Source: JANNHP01 sp031404455
GTDB taxonomy: Bacteria; Planctomycetota; JAJSAM01; JAJVHW01
Reading direction: 5' to 3'
DNA: 21,572 nucleotides
NCBI GenBank assembly: GCA_031404455.1
Contig: JANNHP010000290.1
Span: forward strand, 1 to 21,572
In this document: positions 6,827 to 13,978 of the stretch, in pieces
Layout: each line of letters opens with the position of its first letter
Position numbering within the stretch: the stretch's first letter is position 1
The notes under the pieces: generated by a model
What the model was told of the DNA's origin: nothing
What the model saw: only the letters and a program-made list of their open reading frames with translations
The model's database searches: none
Position numbers and translations under genes: made by a program

Positions 6827-8284
6827 TCATCCGTGGAAGCGAGGAAGGACGAACTCGATCTCCATCCCCTCGCTGCCGAGCGGCCTCAGCTCCACGCGTC
6901 CGCCGTGGTCGGTGACGATCTTGTGCGCCGTGGCGAGGCCGAGTCCGGTGCCCTTGCCCGGGTCCTTGGTGGTGAAGAAGAGGTCGAACGCGCGGGCGAC
7001 GTCCTCCTCCTTCATCCCGACGCCGTTGTCGCGAACGAGGAGGTGCGCCTCGTCCGCGGTCACGCTCGTGCGCACCTCGATCCGCGGCGTCTCCCGGTGG
7101 GCCTCCTCGAGCGCGTCGAGGGCGTTGAGAACGACGTTGAGCAGAGCCTGCTGGAGCTCGTAGGGGTCGCCGAAGACGATGGCGGGCTCGAGGCAGGACA
7201 CGGCGACCACCTCGACCTCCTCCTTCTCGACTCGGTGACGCGCGAGTGCGAGCACCGGGCGCACCACCTCGTTCAGGTCGACGCCTCGCGGGGCGATCTT
7301 GTGAGGCGTGAACTGGAGGATCTTCGCCACCGTCGCCTGGATGCGCCGCAGGCCGTCCTCCACGATCTCGAGGTACTCGTCGCGCTTCGCGGGCGGCATG
7401 TCCTTCGTCCGGAGCGAGTGGACGGCGTTCAGCATCCCCGCGAGCGGGTTGTTCACTTCGTGGGCGATCCCCGCGGCGAGACGGCCCGTCGAGGCGAGGC
7501 GCTGCGCGATGACGAGCGAGTCCTGCGTCTTCTTCGCCGTGAGGAGCGCGTCCTGCGTCCGCTCGCGCATGCGGACCTGGAGGGTCCCCATCTCGATCAT
7601 CATCGAGTTGAAGGCCGCGATCACCTGCTGGATCTCGTCGTCCGTGCCGGCGGCCGGAACCGGGGTGCCGTAGTCGCCGACCGACACCCGGTTCGCGCCG
7701 TGCACGACCTCGGACAGGGGCCGCGCCACGACCCGGTCGACGATGAACCACGTCACCCCGAGGAGGACGAGCCCCGCGCCCACGACCACCAGGAAGCTGA
7801 CCTGGCTGACGCGGACCGGGTCGTAGGGGGTCGGCTCCACCTCGATGTACGCGACCGCGACCGGGAGCCCGCCGGGGTCGCCGCCCCGCATCGGCACCGC
7901 GAGGGCGTCGCCCTCCGCGGCACTCTCGCCCGTGACGAACACCAGGTCCGCGAGCGCACGCGCCCGGGCGGCGTCGGCGTCGTCGAGGAGTGCCGCGCCG
8001 TAAGGGTCCGCGCGGTCGCCGTCTCCCGGCCGGCGCCGGAAGACGACGAGCGAGCGCAGATCCGGGTTGAGCTTCCCGTCGCGGTCGACGAGCAGCGTGT
8101 CCTGCACGCCTTCGGGATGCAGGCGCATCGCGAGGTCACCCGCGAAGCGGAGCGTTGCCTTCCTGAACTCGTCGAGGCCTTCGAGGCGGTCCCGCTCGCC
8201 GACGAGCGTCAGCGCGACGAGGAGGCCGAGCACGAGGCAGAGCGTGAGCCCGATCGCGCCGAAGAGTTTGGAGCGCAGCGACAT
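6827..8284 (-). CDS. Membrane-bound sensor histidine kinase
   Basis: Protein of 485 residues. Transmembrane helices at about residues 7-27 and 162-183 bracket a periplasmic sensor domain of about 130 residues. A HAMP linker (about 184-238) and a coiled segment follow. The HisKA domain has the phospho-acceptor His275 in AGIAHEVNNPLAGMLNAVHS. The HATPase domain has the N box (LLNVVLNALDAL, Asn387), G1 (VRDNGVGM), F box (FDLFFTTKDPG) and G2 (GTGLGL at 445-450). All catalytic motifs are intact. It would autophosphorylate and pass phosphate to a response regulator, none of which is encoded in the window, so it is an orphan here. The MSLRSKLFG start is preferred over an ATG 13 codons upstream because it directly precedes TM1; neither has a good ribosome site. 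It sits 94 bases downstream of pilC, but a link to pilus control is only positional. Confidence 0.93.
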   Translation of the reverse strand: MSLRSKLFGAIGLTLCLVLGLLVALTLVGERDRLEGLDEFRKATLRFAGDLAMRLHPEGVQDTLLVDRDGKLNPDLRSLVVFRRRPGDGDRADPYGAALLDDADAARARALADLVFVTGESAAEGDALAVPMRGGDPGGLPVAVAYIEVEPTPYDPVRVSQVSFLVVVGAGLVLLGVTWFIVDRVVARPLSEVVHGANRVSVGDYGTPVPAAGTDDEIQQVIAAFNSMMIEMGTLQVRMRERTQDALLTAKKTQDSLVIAQRLASTGRLAAGIAHEVNNPLAGMLNAVHSLRTKDMPPAKRDEYLEIVEDGLRRIQATVAKILQFTPHKIAPRGVDLNEVVRPVLALARHRVEKEEVEVVAVSCLEPAIVFGDPYELQQALLNVVLNALDALEEAHRETPRIEVRTSVTADEAHLLVRDNGVGMKEEDVARAFDLFFTTKDPGKGTGLGLATAHKIVTDHGGRVELRPLGSEGMEIEFVLPRFHG

Positions 8285-8378
8285 GCGGGTGACAGGGTAC
8301 GCCCGCGCGCCGCGAGGTTCCACGGCCGACGCGCGGCGTCAGGGCGACGCCGTGCGCCGGAGTGCGATCGCGCGCCGG

Positions 8379-9506
8379 CTACCCGCCGCCGATCGACTCG
8401 ACGATCTTGAGCATCGGCAGGAAGATCGCGAACACGATGAACGCGACCGCGCCGCCCATGAGGACGATCAGCGCGGGCTCGAGGATCGAGATCAACGCGG
8501 TGAGCTTCACGTCCACCTGCTGGTCGTAGTTGTCGGCGATGCGGATGAGCATCTTGTCGAGCTCGCCCGTCTCCTCGCCGACGTCGATCATGTTCACGAC
8601 CATGTCGTCGAAGATGCCGCTCTTGCCGAGCGGCTCCGCCATGCCCTCGCCTTCCTTGATGGCGTCGTGCACGCCCTGGACGGCGTCCTGCAGGATCACG
8701 TTCGGGATCGAGCCGCGGACGATGTTCAGCGCCTCGAGGATCGGGACGCCGGAGGAGAGCAGGGTTCCGAGCGTGCGCGCGAACCGCGCGATGATCGTCA
8801 TCTTCGTGACCGGCCCGAAGACCGGCGCGTTGACCTTCCACCGGTCGATCATCCTGCGCCCGCCCGCGGTCGAGCCCCAGGCCTTGAAGAGGCCCCAGAG
8901 TGCGACGAGCGCCACGGGCAGGATCACGATGCCCCAGCCGCCCTCTTTCGTCGGGAGCAGCCAGTTCGCGAAGTTGATGAGCATGCTCGTGATGCCGGGG
9001 AGCTCGAGCTTCTTGCCGTCCGGCGTCGTGATCTGCGAGTAGACCTCTTTGAACTTCGGGACGACGACCACCATGATGAACGAGAGGAGGCCGCCCGCGA
9101 CGAGGACGACCACCATCGGGTACATCATCGCGCCCTGGACGCGGTTGCGCAGACGCTGACTCTTCTCCTTGAACTCGGCCAGGCGCTGCAGGATCGTGTC
9201 GAGGATGCCGCCGGCCTCGCCGGCCTTCACCATGTTCGTGTAGAGGGGGTCGAAGACGCCGGGGTGCTTCGCCATCGCCTCGGACAGCGAGCTGCCCGAT
9301 TCGACGTCCTCGCAGACCTGGGTGAGCGTGGACTTGAACGGGCCGACCTTGGTCTGCCCCTCGAGGATCTTCAGCGACCGGACGATCGGGAGTCCCGCGT
9401 CCTGGAGGATGGCGAGGTTCGACGTGAACTGGGTCAGCACCTTGTCGCTGACCTTGGTCTTCGTGCCTCCCGACGTCGCTGCCGCGGACGGCGCCTTTGG
9501 CGGCAT
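8379..9506 (-). CDS. pilC: Type IV pilus / type II secretion inner-membrane platform protein PilC/GspF
   Basis: Protein of 375 residues with two GspF domains (about residues 28-151 and 230-352). Each holds the family pattern of a cytoplasmic helical bundle followed by a membrane helix: LQDAGLPIVRSLKIL with MVKAGEAGG in the first, and LLSSGVPILEALNIV with MIDVGEETGELDKML in the second. Membrane segments lie near 129-150, 192-210 and 338-364. The protein is the inner-membrane platform that couples PilB/PilT-type ATPases to pilin assembly and disassembly. The ATG at 9506 follows an excellent GGGAGGTGA, so an upstream ATG at 9542 is rejected. The three matching ATPases lie further upstream on the same strand, separated by the kinase gene. 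PilC and GspF cannot be told apart by sequence alone; the neighbouring PilT favours a pilus. Confidence 0.95.
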   Translation of the reverse strand: MPPKAPSAAATSGGTKTKVSDKVLTQFTSNLAILQDAGLPIVRSLKILEGQTKVGPFKSTLTQVCEDVESGSSLSEAMAKHPGVFDPLYTNMVKAGEAGGILDTILQRLAEFKEKSQRLRNRVQGAMMYPMVVVLVAGGLLSFIMVVVVPKFKEVYSQITTPDGKKLELPGITSMLINFANWLLPTKEGGWGIVILPVALVALWGLFKAWGSTAGGRRMIDRWKVNAPVFGPVTKMTIIARFARTLGTLLSSGVPILEALNIVRGSIPNVILQDAVQGVHDAIKEGEGMAEPLGKSGIFDDMVVNMIDVGEETGELDKMLIRIADNYDQQVDVKLTALISILEPALIVLMGGAVAFIVFAIFLPMLKIVESIGGG

Positions 9507-9510
9507 CGTC

Positions 9511-9517
9511 ACCTCCC
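9511..9517 (-). promoter_or_regulatory. Near-consensus Shine-Dalgarno of pilC
   Basis: The minus strand reads GGGAGGT followed by GACG and the ATG at 9506. This near-perfect ribosome site decides the start against the ATG twelve codons further upstream. Confidence 0.8.
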
Positions 9518-9699
9518 TTGCGAGCTCGGACGGCGGCCCCATGCAGGTCCGCGCCCATGCCCTGTCACGTCATGCCCAGTAAGCGACGGAATGTACCGTT
9601 GAGCCCGGCCGAAGGGCACGCGGAAACTTGCGCCGCGTGCGGCGAGGGGGTGGAGGCGGTGATTCCGGGCGCATCCGGGCCGCCAGCTACGCGGCGGGG

Positions 9700-10671
9700 C
9701 TACGCAGTCACGGACCTCGCGGGACGCAGGCCGTAGAAGCCGTTGCGAATGCCCGGCCCGACGCCGTACCGGAGCGCGCATCGCAGGAGGCCGACCGCGC
9801 CGTACCAACTGCCGCCGCGCAGGACGCGAAACGCGGCGCGCGAGTCGAGCCACGAGTCCGTCCAGTCCCACGAGTTTCCGGCAGCGTCCACCATCCCGTA
9901 GACCGACGTCGCCCTCGGGAAGCAGCCGACGGGCTCCGGCTGCGACCGCTCGTCGCGGGAGTCGTTGCACTTGCCGAGCGTGGCATCGGCGAGGTCTCCC
10001 CACGGAAACACGCGCCCGTCGACGCCCCGAGCCGCCTTCTCACGCTCGCCCTCCGTCGGGAGCCGCCAGTCTCGCCCCGCAGTCTTCGCCTTCCACGCGC
10101 AGTACGCGATCGCGTCGTGCCACGACACGCCTGCCACCGGAAGCGACCGTTCGAAATCCGGTCCGTGCTCGCGCAGGCACCGCTCGCGCGCCGGGCCCTC
10201 GACGTTGTTCGGCAGCGGGAGCCATGTCCCGTCGCCGCGCCGCTGCACGTACGGCCCGTCACCCGGGATTCCCGGGCAGAGCTTCGTCGCCGCGTGGGAA
10301 CCGGCGTCCTTCTCCACCGCCGCCAAGAACTCCGCCCAGTCTGCGAACGTCACCGGCTTCTCGGCGATCGCGAAGTCCGGCAGTTCCAGCGTCTTCGCGT
10401 CCTTCCCCTCGCCGTAGACGAACGGCCCGCCCGGCACGTAGACGAAGCCCTCGCCGATCTCCTCGCGCGTCCGCAGCTTCACGCGGCCCCGCCACGCGCG
10501 GTTCCTCGTGATGTGAACCGGGTACCGCACGTCGGGATAGCCCGAGTGACGAAGGATGCACAGGTAGCTCCCCATCGGCAGCGGGACCGGCGCGAGCGGC
10601 GTCGTTCCGAGGTCGCACTCCGGGCCGGGGACGAGGATGCCGAGGTCGTCCTCGAACCGGACGAGCGCCAC
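9700..10671 (-). CDS. FGE-sulfatase (SUMF1-like) domain, downstream part of a frameshifted kinase-FGE gene
   Basis: Frame encoding an FGE-sulfatase/SUMF1-type domain in the C-terminal part of what should be one protein with the kinase. Landmarks are EGFVYVPGGPFVYGEG, PVTFADWAEFLAA, AGVSWHDAIAYCAWKA, WRLPTEGEREKAARG, FPWGD, NSWDWTDSW, RVLRGGSWYG and FYGLRPAR. The GTG that opens this frame at 10671 has no ribosome site, and the sequence before the FGE domain joins smoothly to the kinase if one base is removed at 10681-10684. The paired active-site cysteines of true formylglycine-generating enzymes are not evident: the region after GGSW has one Cys, offset. The domain therefore may bind rather than modify a partner, as in many EgtB/PvdO-like relatives. 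It might be made only by +1 frameshifting, or the break may be a sequencing error. Confidence 0.8.
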   Translation of the reverse strand: MALVRFEDDLGILVPGPECDLGTTPLAPVPLPMGSYLCILRHSGYPDVRYPVHITRNRAWRGRVKLRTREEIGEGFVYVPGGPFVYGEGKDAKTLELPDFAIAEKPVTFADWAEFLAAVEKDAGSHAATKLCPGIPGDGPYVQRRGDGTWLPLPNNVEGPARERCLREHGPDFERSLPVAGVSWHDAIAYCAWKAKTAGRDWRLPTEGEREKAARGVDGRVFPWGDLADATLGKCNDSRDERSQPEPVGCFPRATSVYGMVDAAGNSWDWTDSWLDSRAAFRVLRGGSWYGAVGLLRCALRYGVGPGIRNGFYGLRPARSVTA

Positions 10672-12103
10672 GCGCGCGCCGGGGCGGGTCGCTCGTCAAC
10701 TCCAGCGATCCGTCGCCCGCGACGAGCGCGGCGAAGCGGCCGTCGTCGTAGCGGAAGAGCATCGTGAGCGCGTGCGCCGCGTCCGCCCCGTCGAGGCAGT
10801 GTTCCGCGTCGTCGAGTCGTCCGCGCCACAGGTCCGCGAGCAGTCCACGAGCCGTCGGATTCTCCGCCTCCGCGACGATCGCCGCCTCCAGGAGCTTCGT
10901 CGTCTCCGCAAACGCGAGGACAACGGCCCGCTTCGCGTCCTCGACGGCCTTGCGCGCCAGCCGCAGCGGCCGCTTCTCCTCGGCGCTCTGCCATGGCTTG
11001 AACTGCCCGGCGATCCGCTCGGCCTCACGCTCCGCGCTGTCGATCGAGTCCTTCGCCGCGACGAACCGCACCATCGCCTCCCGCCCGTGCGCGGCGAGCG
11101 ACTCGGCCTCCCTGTGCCGCCGCTCCTTCTCTGCACGACCGTCGAGGAAGCTCCGAAGCTCGACCGCGATCTCGTGCGCCGTCGCCGGACGCTCGACGGG
11201 GTCCTTCGACATCGCGCGACGGCACAGACGCGCGAGCGACTCGTGGACCGGCCGCCGCGGGTTGCGCATCTCGACGGCTGGGAAGTCGCCGCTGCGGACC
11301 TTCAGCAGCATCGCGACGCCCTGCCCTTCGAACGCGGGCATCAGCGTCAGCATCTCGTAGAGGATCGCGCCGAGGGACCAGACGTCGCTGCGCCGGTCGA
11401 GCGCCTGGCCCTGCGCCTGCTCGGGGCTCATGTACGGGATCGTCCCCGTCACCGTGCCGACCTGGGTGAGCGCCCGAGCGTCCGTATCCACGGTACTTAT
11501 GGTCTCCTCGACGTCGGCCGCCTCGGCGGACGTCGAGGAGACCTTCGCGATCCCCCAGTCCATCACGTGGACCTCGCCGAACTCGCCGAGCATCACGTTG
11601 TCGGGCTTGAGGTCCCGGTGGATGACGCCCTTCTCGTGCGCGAAGTGGACCGCCTCGCAGATCCGCTCCATCACGGTCATCAGCCTGTGGACCGTGTACT
11701 CCGCCTTCGTCTCCCTGCGGCCGAGGAAGAGGTCCTTCAGCACCTCGGAGAGCGTCCGTCCTCGCACGATCTTCATCGTGAACCAGACCCGCCCCTCCCC
11801 GTCCACGCCGATGTCGTGGACCGGCGGGATGCCGGGGTGCTCGAGCTGGGACGTCGCCTGCGCCTCGGCGACGAACTTCCGTCTCATCGCGGCCTGGTCC
11901 GCCAACTCGCTCCGAAGCACCTTCATCGCCACGTCGCGGCGCAGGTCGCGGTCCTGCACGAGCAGCACCTCGCCCATCCCGCCCTGGCCGATCGGTCCGA
12001 GGACTCCGTACTTCTCCGCGGCGGGCGCGAAGCCTCCGGTCGCGGCTGCGCCGTCTCCGCCGATCTCCCCGACGACGCTGCGACGGCCGAATGCCGGGTC
12101 CAT
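10259..12103 (-). CDS. Serine/threonine protein kinase, upstream part of a frameshifted kinase-FGE gene
   Basis: Genuine coding runs from ATG 12103 (GGAGGG six bases upstream) to about residue 474. After that this frame is out of phase and ends at 10259. The kinase domain (about residues 31-320) has the glycine loop GQGGMGEV (40-47), Lys61 (VAMKVL), HRDLKPDN with catalytic Asp164, DWG (Asp182) in place of DFG, and SPEQA with Glu228, so it should be active. A helical linker (about 320-440) rich in Glu, Arg and Ala follows, then a PEGA-like beta segment, GSLELTSDPP. At that point one extra C breaks the frame, and the remaining segment plus an FGE domain continue in the other frame down to 9700. 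Removing one base would give a single protein of about 800 residues, the known bifunctional kinase/FGE architecture. It sits between pilB and pilC and may regulate the motor, by position only. Confidence 0.88.
   Translation of the reverse strand: MDPAFGRRSVVGEIGGDGAAATGGFAPAAEKYGVLGPIGQGGMGEVLLVQDRDLRRDVAMKVLRSELADQAAMRRKFVAEAQATSQLEHPGIPPVHDIGVDGEGRVWFTMKIVRGRTLSEVLKDLFLGRRETKAEYTVHRLMTVMERICEAVHFAHEKGVIHRDLKPDNVMLGEFGEVHVMDWGIAKVSSTSAEAADVEETISTVDTDARALTQVGTVTGTIPYMSPEQAQGQALDRRSDVWSLGAILYEMLTLMPAFEGQGVAMLLKVRSGDFPAVEMRNPRRPVHESLARLCRRAMSKDPVERPATAHEIAVELRSFLDGRAEKERRHREAESLAAHGREAMVRFVAAKDSIDSAEREAERIAGQFKPWQSAEEKRPLRLARKAVEDAKRAVVLAFAETTKLLEAAIVAEAENPTARGLLADLWRGRLDDAEHCLDGADAAHALTMLFRYDDGRFAALVAGDGSLELTSDPPRRARGARPVRGRPRHPRPRPGVRPRNDAARAGPAADGELPVHPSSLGLSRRAVPGSHHEEPRVAGPREAADARGDRRGLRLRAGRAVRLRRGEGREDAGTAGLRDRREAGDVRRLGGVLGGGGEGRRFPRGDEALPGNPG
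10681..10684 (-). other. Frameshift site: extra C in a CCCC run
   Basis: On the minus strand the kinase frame reads GAC CCG CCC CGG. Skipping one C gives GAC CCG CCC then GGC GCG CGC GTG, i.e. Ser-Asp-Pro-Pro-Gly-Ala-Arg-Val, the expected PEGA-like continuation into the FGE frame. CCC-C is also a classical +1-slippery proline codon context. The arithmetic agrees: 12103 to 9700 is 2404 bases, one more than a multiple of three. A sequencing or assembly indel, a real mutation and programmed +1 frameshifting cannot be separated here. Confidence 0.8.
11501..11543. repeat. 43-base near-perfect palindrome inside the kinase activation segment
   Basis: Arms ggtctcctcgacgtc (11501-11515) and gacgtcgaggagacc (11529-11543) are perfect 15-bp complements. 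After one G/G mismatch the stem continues for four more pairs (gccg/cggc) to a 3-base tip cct at 11521-11523. It encodes the VSSTSAEAADVEET segment between the kinase DWG and SPE motifs. Confidence 0.8.
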
Positions 12104-12260
12104 CGATGTCCCTCCGGATCGAGCCGGAATGCTATCCGCGACGCCCGTGGGGACACCCGCCGCGCCCATAGGCGCGCCGCGGCCCTCTCGATCCGCGCCC
12201 CGCGAACGCGCCGCACGCGGCGACGGCGGAGGCGTCCATTCACGTCCTCCGTCGCGATAC

Positions 12261-12295
12261 GTGTTCTGAAGTCCGGCCTCCGGACTTCAGAACAC
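12261..12295 (-). terminator. Perfect 16-bp hairpin spanning the pilB stop codon
   Basis: gtgttctgaagtccgg (12261-12276) pairs perfectly with ccggacttcagaacac (12280-12295) around a 3-base tip cct. On the minus strand the hairpin starts within the last codons of the pilB gene and includes its TGA at 12289-12287. The distal arm is not followed by a T run, so it is not a textbook intrinsic terminator. It may instead protect the mRNA 3' end or reduce read-through into the kinase gene. Confidence 0.6.
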
Positions 12296-13978
12296 CTCGA
12301 TCGTCTCGCGCAGCACCTCTTCGACGGTCGTGACGCCGTCGAAGATGGCGAGGAGGCCCGCGTCGCGCAGCGACCGCATGCCCTGCTCCTTCGCGGCGAG
12401 GCGGATCGCGTCGGTCGCGGCGCCGTCGAGGATCATCTCGCGCAGGCGGTCGGACATCTCGAGGATCTCGAAGATGGCCGTGCGGCCCTTCATCCCCGTG
12501 AAGTGGCACGCCTCGCAGCCCTTGCCGTAGGCGAACTGCTTGCCGACGACGTCCTGCGGCTTCAGCGACAGCTCCATCAGGACCTCGTCGGAGGGGTCGT
12601 AGAGGACCTTGCAGCCGGTGCAGACGCGTCGGACGAGCCGCTGGGCGACGATGGCTTCGAGCGTGGCGGCGAGGAGGAAGGGCTCGACGCCGACGTCGAT
12701 CATGCGCGTGACGGCGAGCGGCGCGTCGTTCGTGTGCACCGTGGAGAACACGATGTGTCCCGTCAGCGCGGCCTCGATCGCGATCGCGGCGGTCTCCTTG
12801 TCGCGGATCTCGCCGACGAGGATCATGTCGGGGTCCTGGCGCAGGATCGAGCGCAGGCAGCGCGAGTAGGTGACGCCGATCTCCTCGTTGATCTGCACCT
12901 GGATGATGCCGGCAAGGTCGTACTCGACCGGGTCCTCGGTCGTGATGATCTTCACCTGAGGATCGTTCGCCTCGTTCAGCGCGGAGTAGAGCGTCGTCGT
13001 CTTGCCGGAGCCGGTCGGACCGGTGACGAGGATGATCCCGTGCGGCCGCTGGAGGAAGCCGCGGAACTTCGCGAGCTCGTCCTGGCGCAGGCCGACGTTG
13101 CCGAGGTCGAGCGAGACGACCGTGCGGTCGAGAATGCGGAGTACGCAGCTCTCGCCGAACATCGTCGGGAGCGTGGAGACGCGCAGGTCGATCGTGCGGC
13201 CGGCGATCGCCATCTCGATGCGGCCGTCCTGCGGCAGGCGCGTCTCCGCGATGTCGAGGCCGGACTTGACCTTCACGCGGCTGATGAGCGCGATCGCGAG
13301 GTGCGGCGGCGGCGGCTCGAGCTCGTAGAGGACGCCGTCCACCCGGTAGCGGACCTTGAAGTCGTGCTCGAACGGCTCGAGGTGGATGTCGGAGGCCTTG
13401 TCCTTCACCGCCTGCAGGATGATGTAGTTGAGCAGCTTGACGACCGGAGCCGCGTTGACGGCGTCCTCGGAGTCGCTGGTGAGCGCCTTCGCTGCGGCGT
13501 CGGAGACGTCCTGCTTCGCGTCCTTCCTCGAGCCCGCGATCGCCTCGCGGATCTGCGACTCCTCGGCGACCGCGGGCCGGAGCTCGCAGTTGAGCACGAA
13601 GCGCAGGTCGTCGAGCACCGAGAGGTTCGACGGGTTCGCGAGAGCCACGATCATCGCGTCGCCGTCCATGCGGACCGGGCAGACGCCGAACATCTCGGCC
13701 ATCTCCTTGTCGATGCGTCCGACGAGCGCCGGATCGGGCGGCGTCTTCCGCAGGTCCACCACCTCGAGACCGGCCTGCTTGCCGAGCGCCAGGAGGAGCT
13801 GGGACTCCGTGATCATGTTCAGCTTGACCATGATCTGTCCGATCTGCCCGCCGTCGCCGCGCTGGACCCCGAGCGCCTCCTGGATCATGCCCTCGTGAAC
13901 GCCGATCCCGAGCGACTTGATCACCTGACCGAGGAGCTGCTTCTTGCGGATCACGGACGAGGGCGGCTGCGCGGCCAT
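12287..13978 (-). CDS. pilB: Type IV pilus / T2SS assembly ATPase PilB/GspE (paralog 1)
   Basis: Protein of 563 residues. The N-terminal T2SSE_N/MshEN domain spans about residues 10-150 and the hexameric ATPase domain about 170-540. Visible motifs are Walker A GPTGSGKTT (320-328, Lys326), Asp box TTEDPVEY (346-353), Walker B MILVGEIRD with Glu390, His box FSTVHTNDAP, and a zinc tetracysteine Cys453/Cys456 and Cys488/Cys491, typical of extension ATPases. It powers pilin assembly on the PilC platform. The 24-residue c-di-GMP-binding motif at 45-68 is degenerate, with Gln at the usual Arg and Asn at the usual Gly. The start shares one base with the pilT stop (TGATG) and GAAGGAGG lies four bases before it, so the two genes are coupled. 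A much longer start at 14956 is a shadow of pilT. Confidence 0.95.
   Translation of the reverse strand: MAAQPPSSVIRKKQLLGQVIKSLGIGVHEGMIQEALGVQRGDGGQIGQIMVKLNMITESQLLLALGKQAGLEVVDLRKTPPDPALVGRIDKEMAEMFGVCPVRMDGDAMIVALANPSNLSVLDDLRFVLNCELRPAVAEESQIREAIAGSRKDAKQDVSDAAAKALTSDSEDAVNAAPVVKLLNYIILQAVKDKASDIHLEPFEHDFKVRYRVDGVLYELEPPPPHLAIALISRVKVKSGLDIAETRLPQDGRIEMAIAGRTIDLRVSTLPTMFGESCVLRILDRTVVSLDLGNVGLRQDELAKFRGFLQRPHGIILVTGPTGSGKTTTLYSALNEANDPQVKIITTEDPVEYDLAGIIQVQINEEIGVTYSRCLRSILRQDPDMILVGEIRDKETAAIAIEAALTGHIVFSTVHTNDAPLAVTRMIDVGVEPFLLAATLEAIVAQRLVRRVCTGCKVLYDPSDEVLMELSLKPQDVVGKQFAYGKGCEACHFTGMKGRTAIFEILEMSDRLREMILDGAATDAIRLAAKEQGMRSLRDAGLLAIFDGVTTVEEVLRETIEVF

Noticed and set aside
9507..9699. 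Possible small gene or sigma-54 promoter between pilC and the FGE frame
   Set aside because: No frame with a ribosome site or convincing protein, and no TGGC-N-TTGC pattern at the right spacing; only the pilC Shine-Dalgarno is clear.
10259..10680. C-terminal tail of the kinase frame after the frameshift
   Set aside because: Arg/Pro/Gly-rich nonsense sequence, while the FGE domain is clearly encoded in the neighbouring frame over the same bases.
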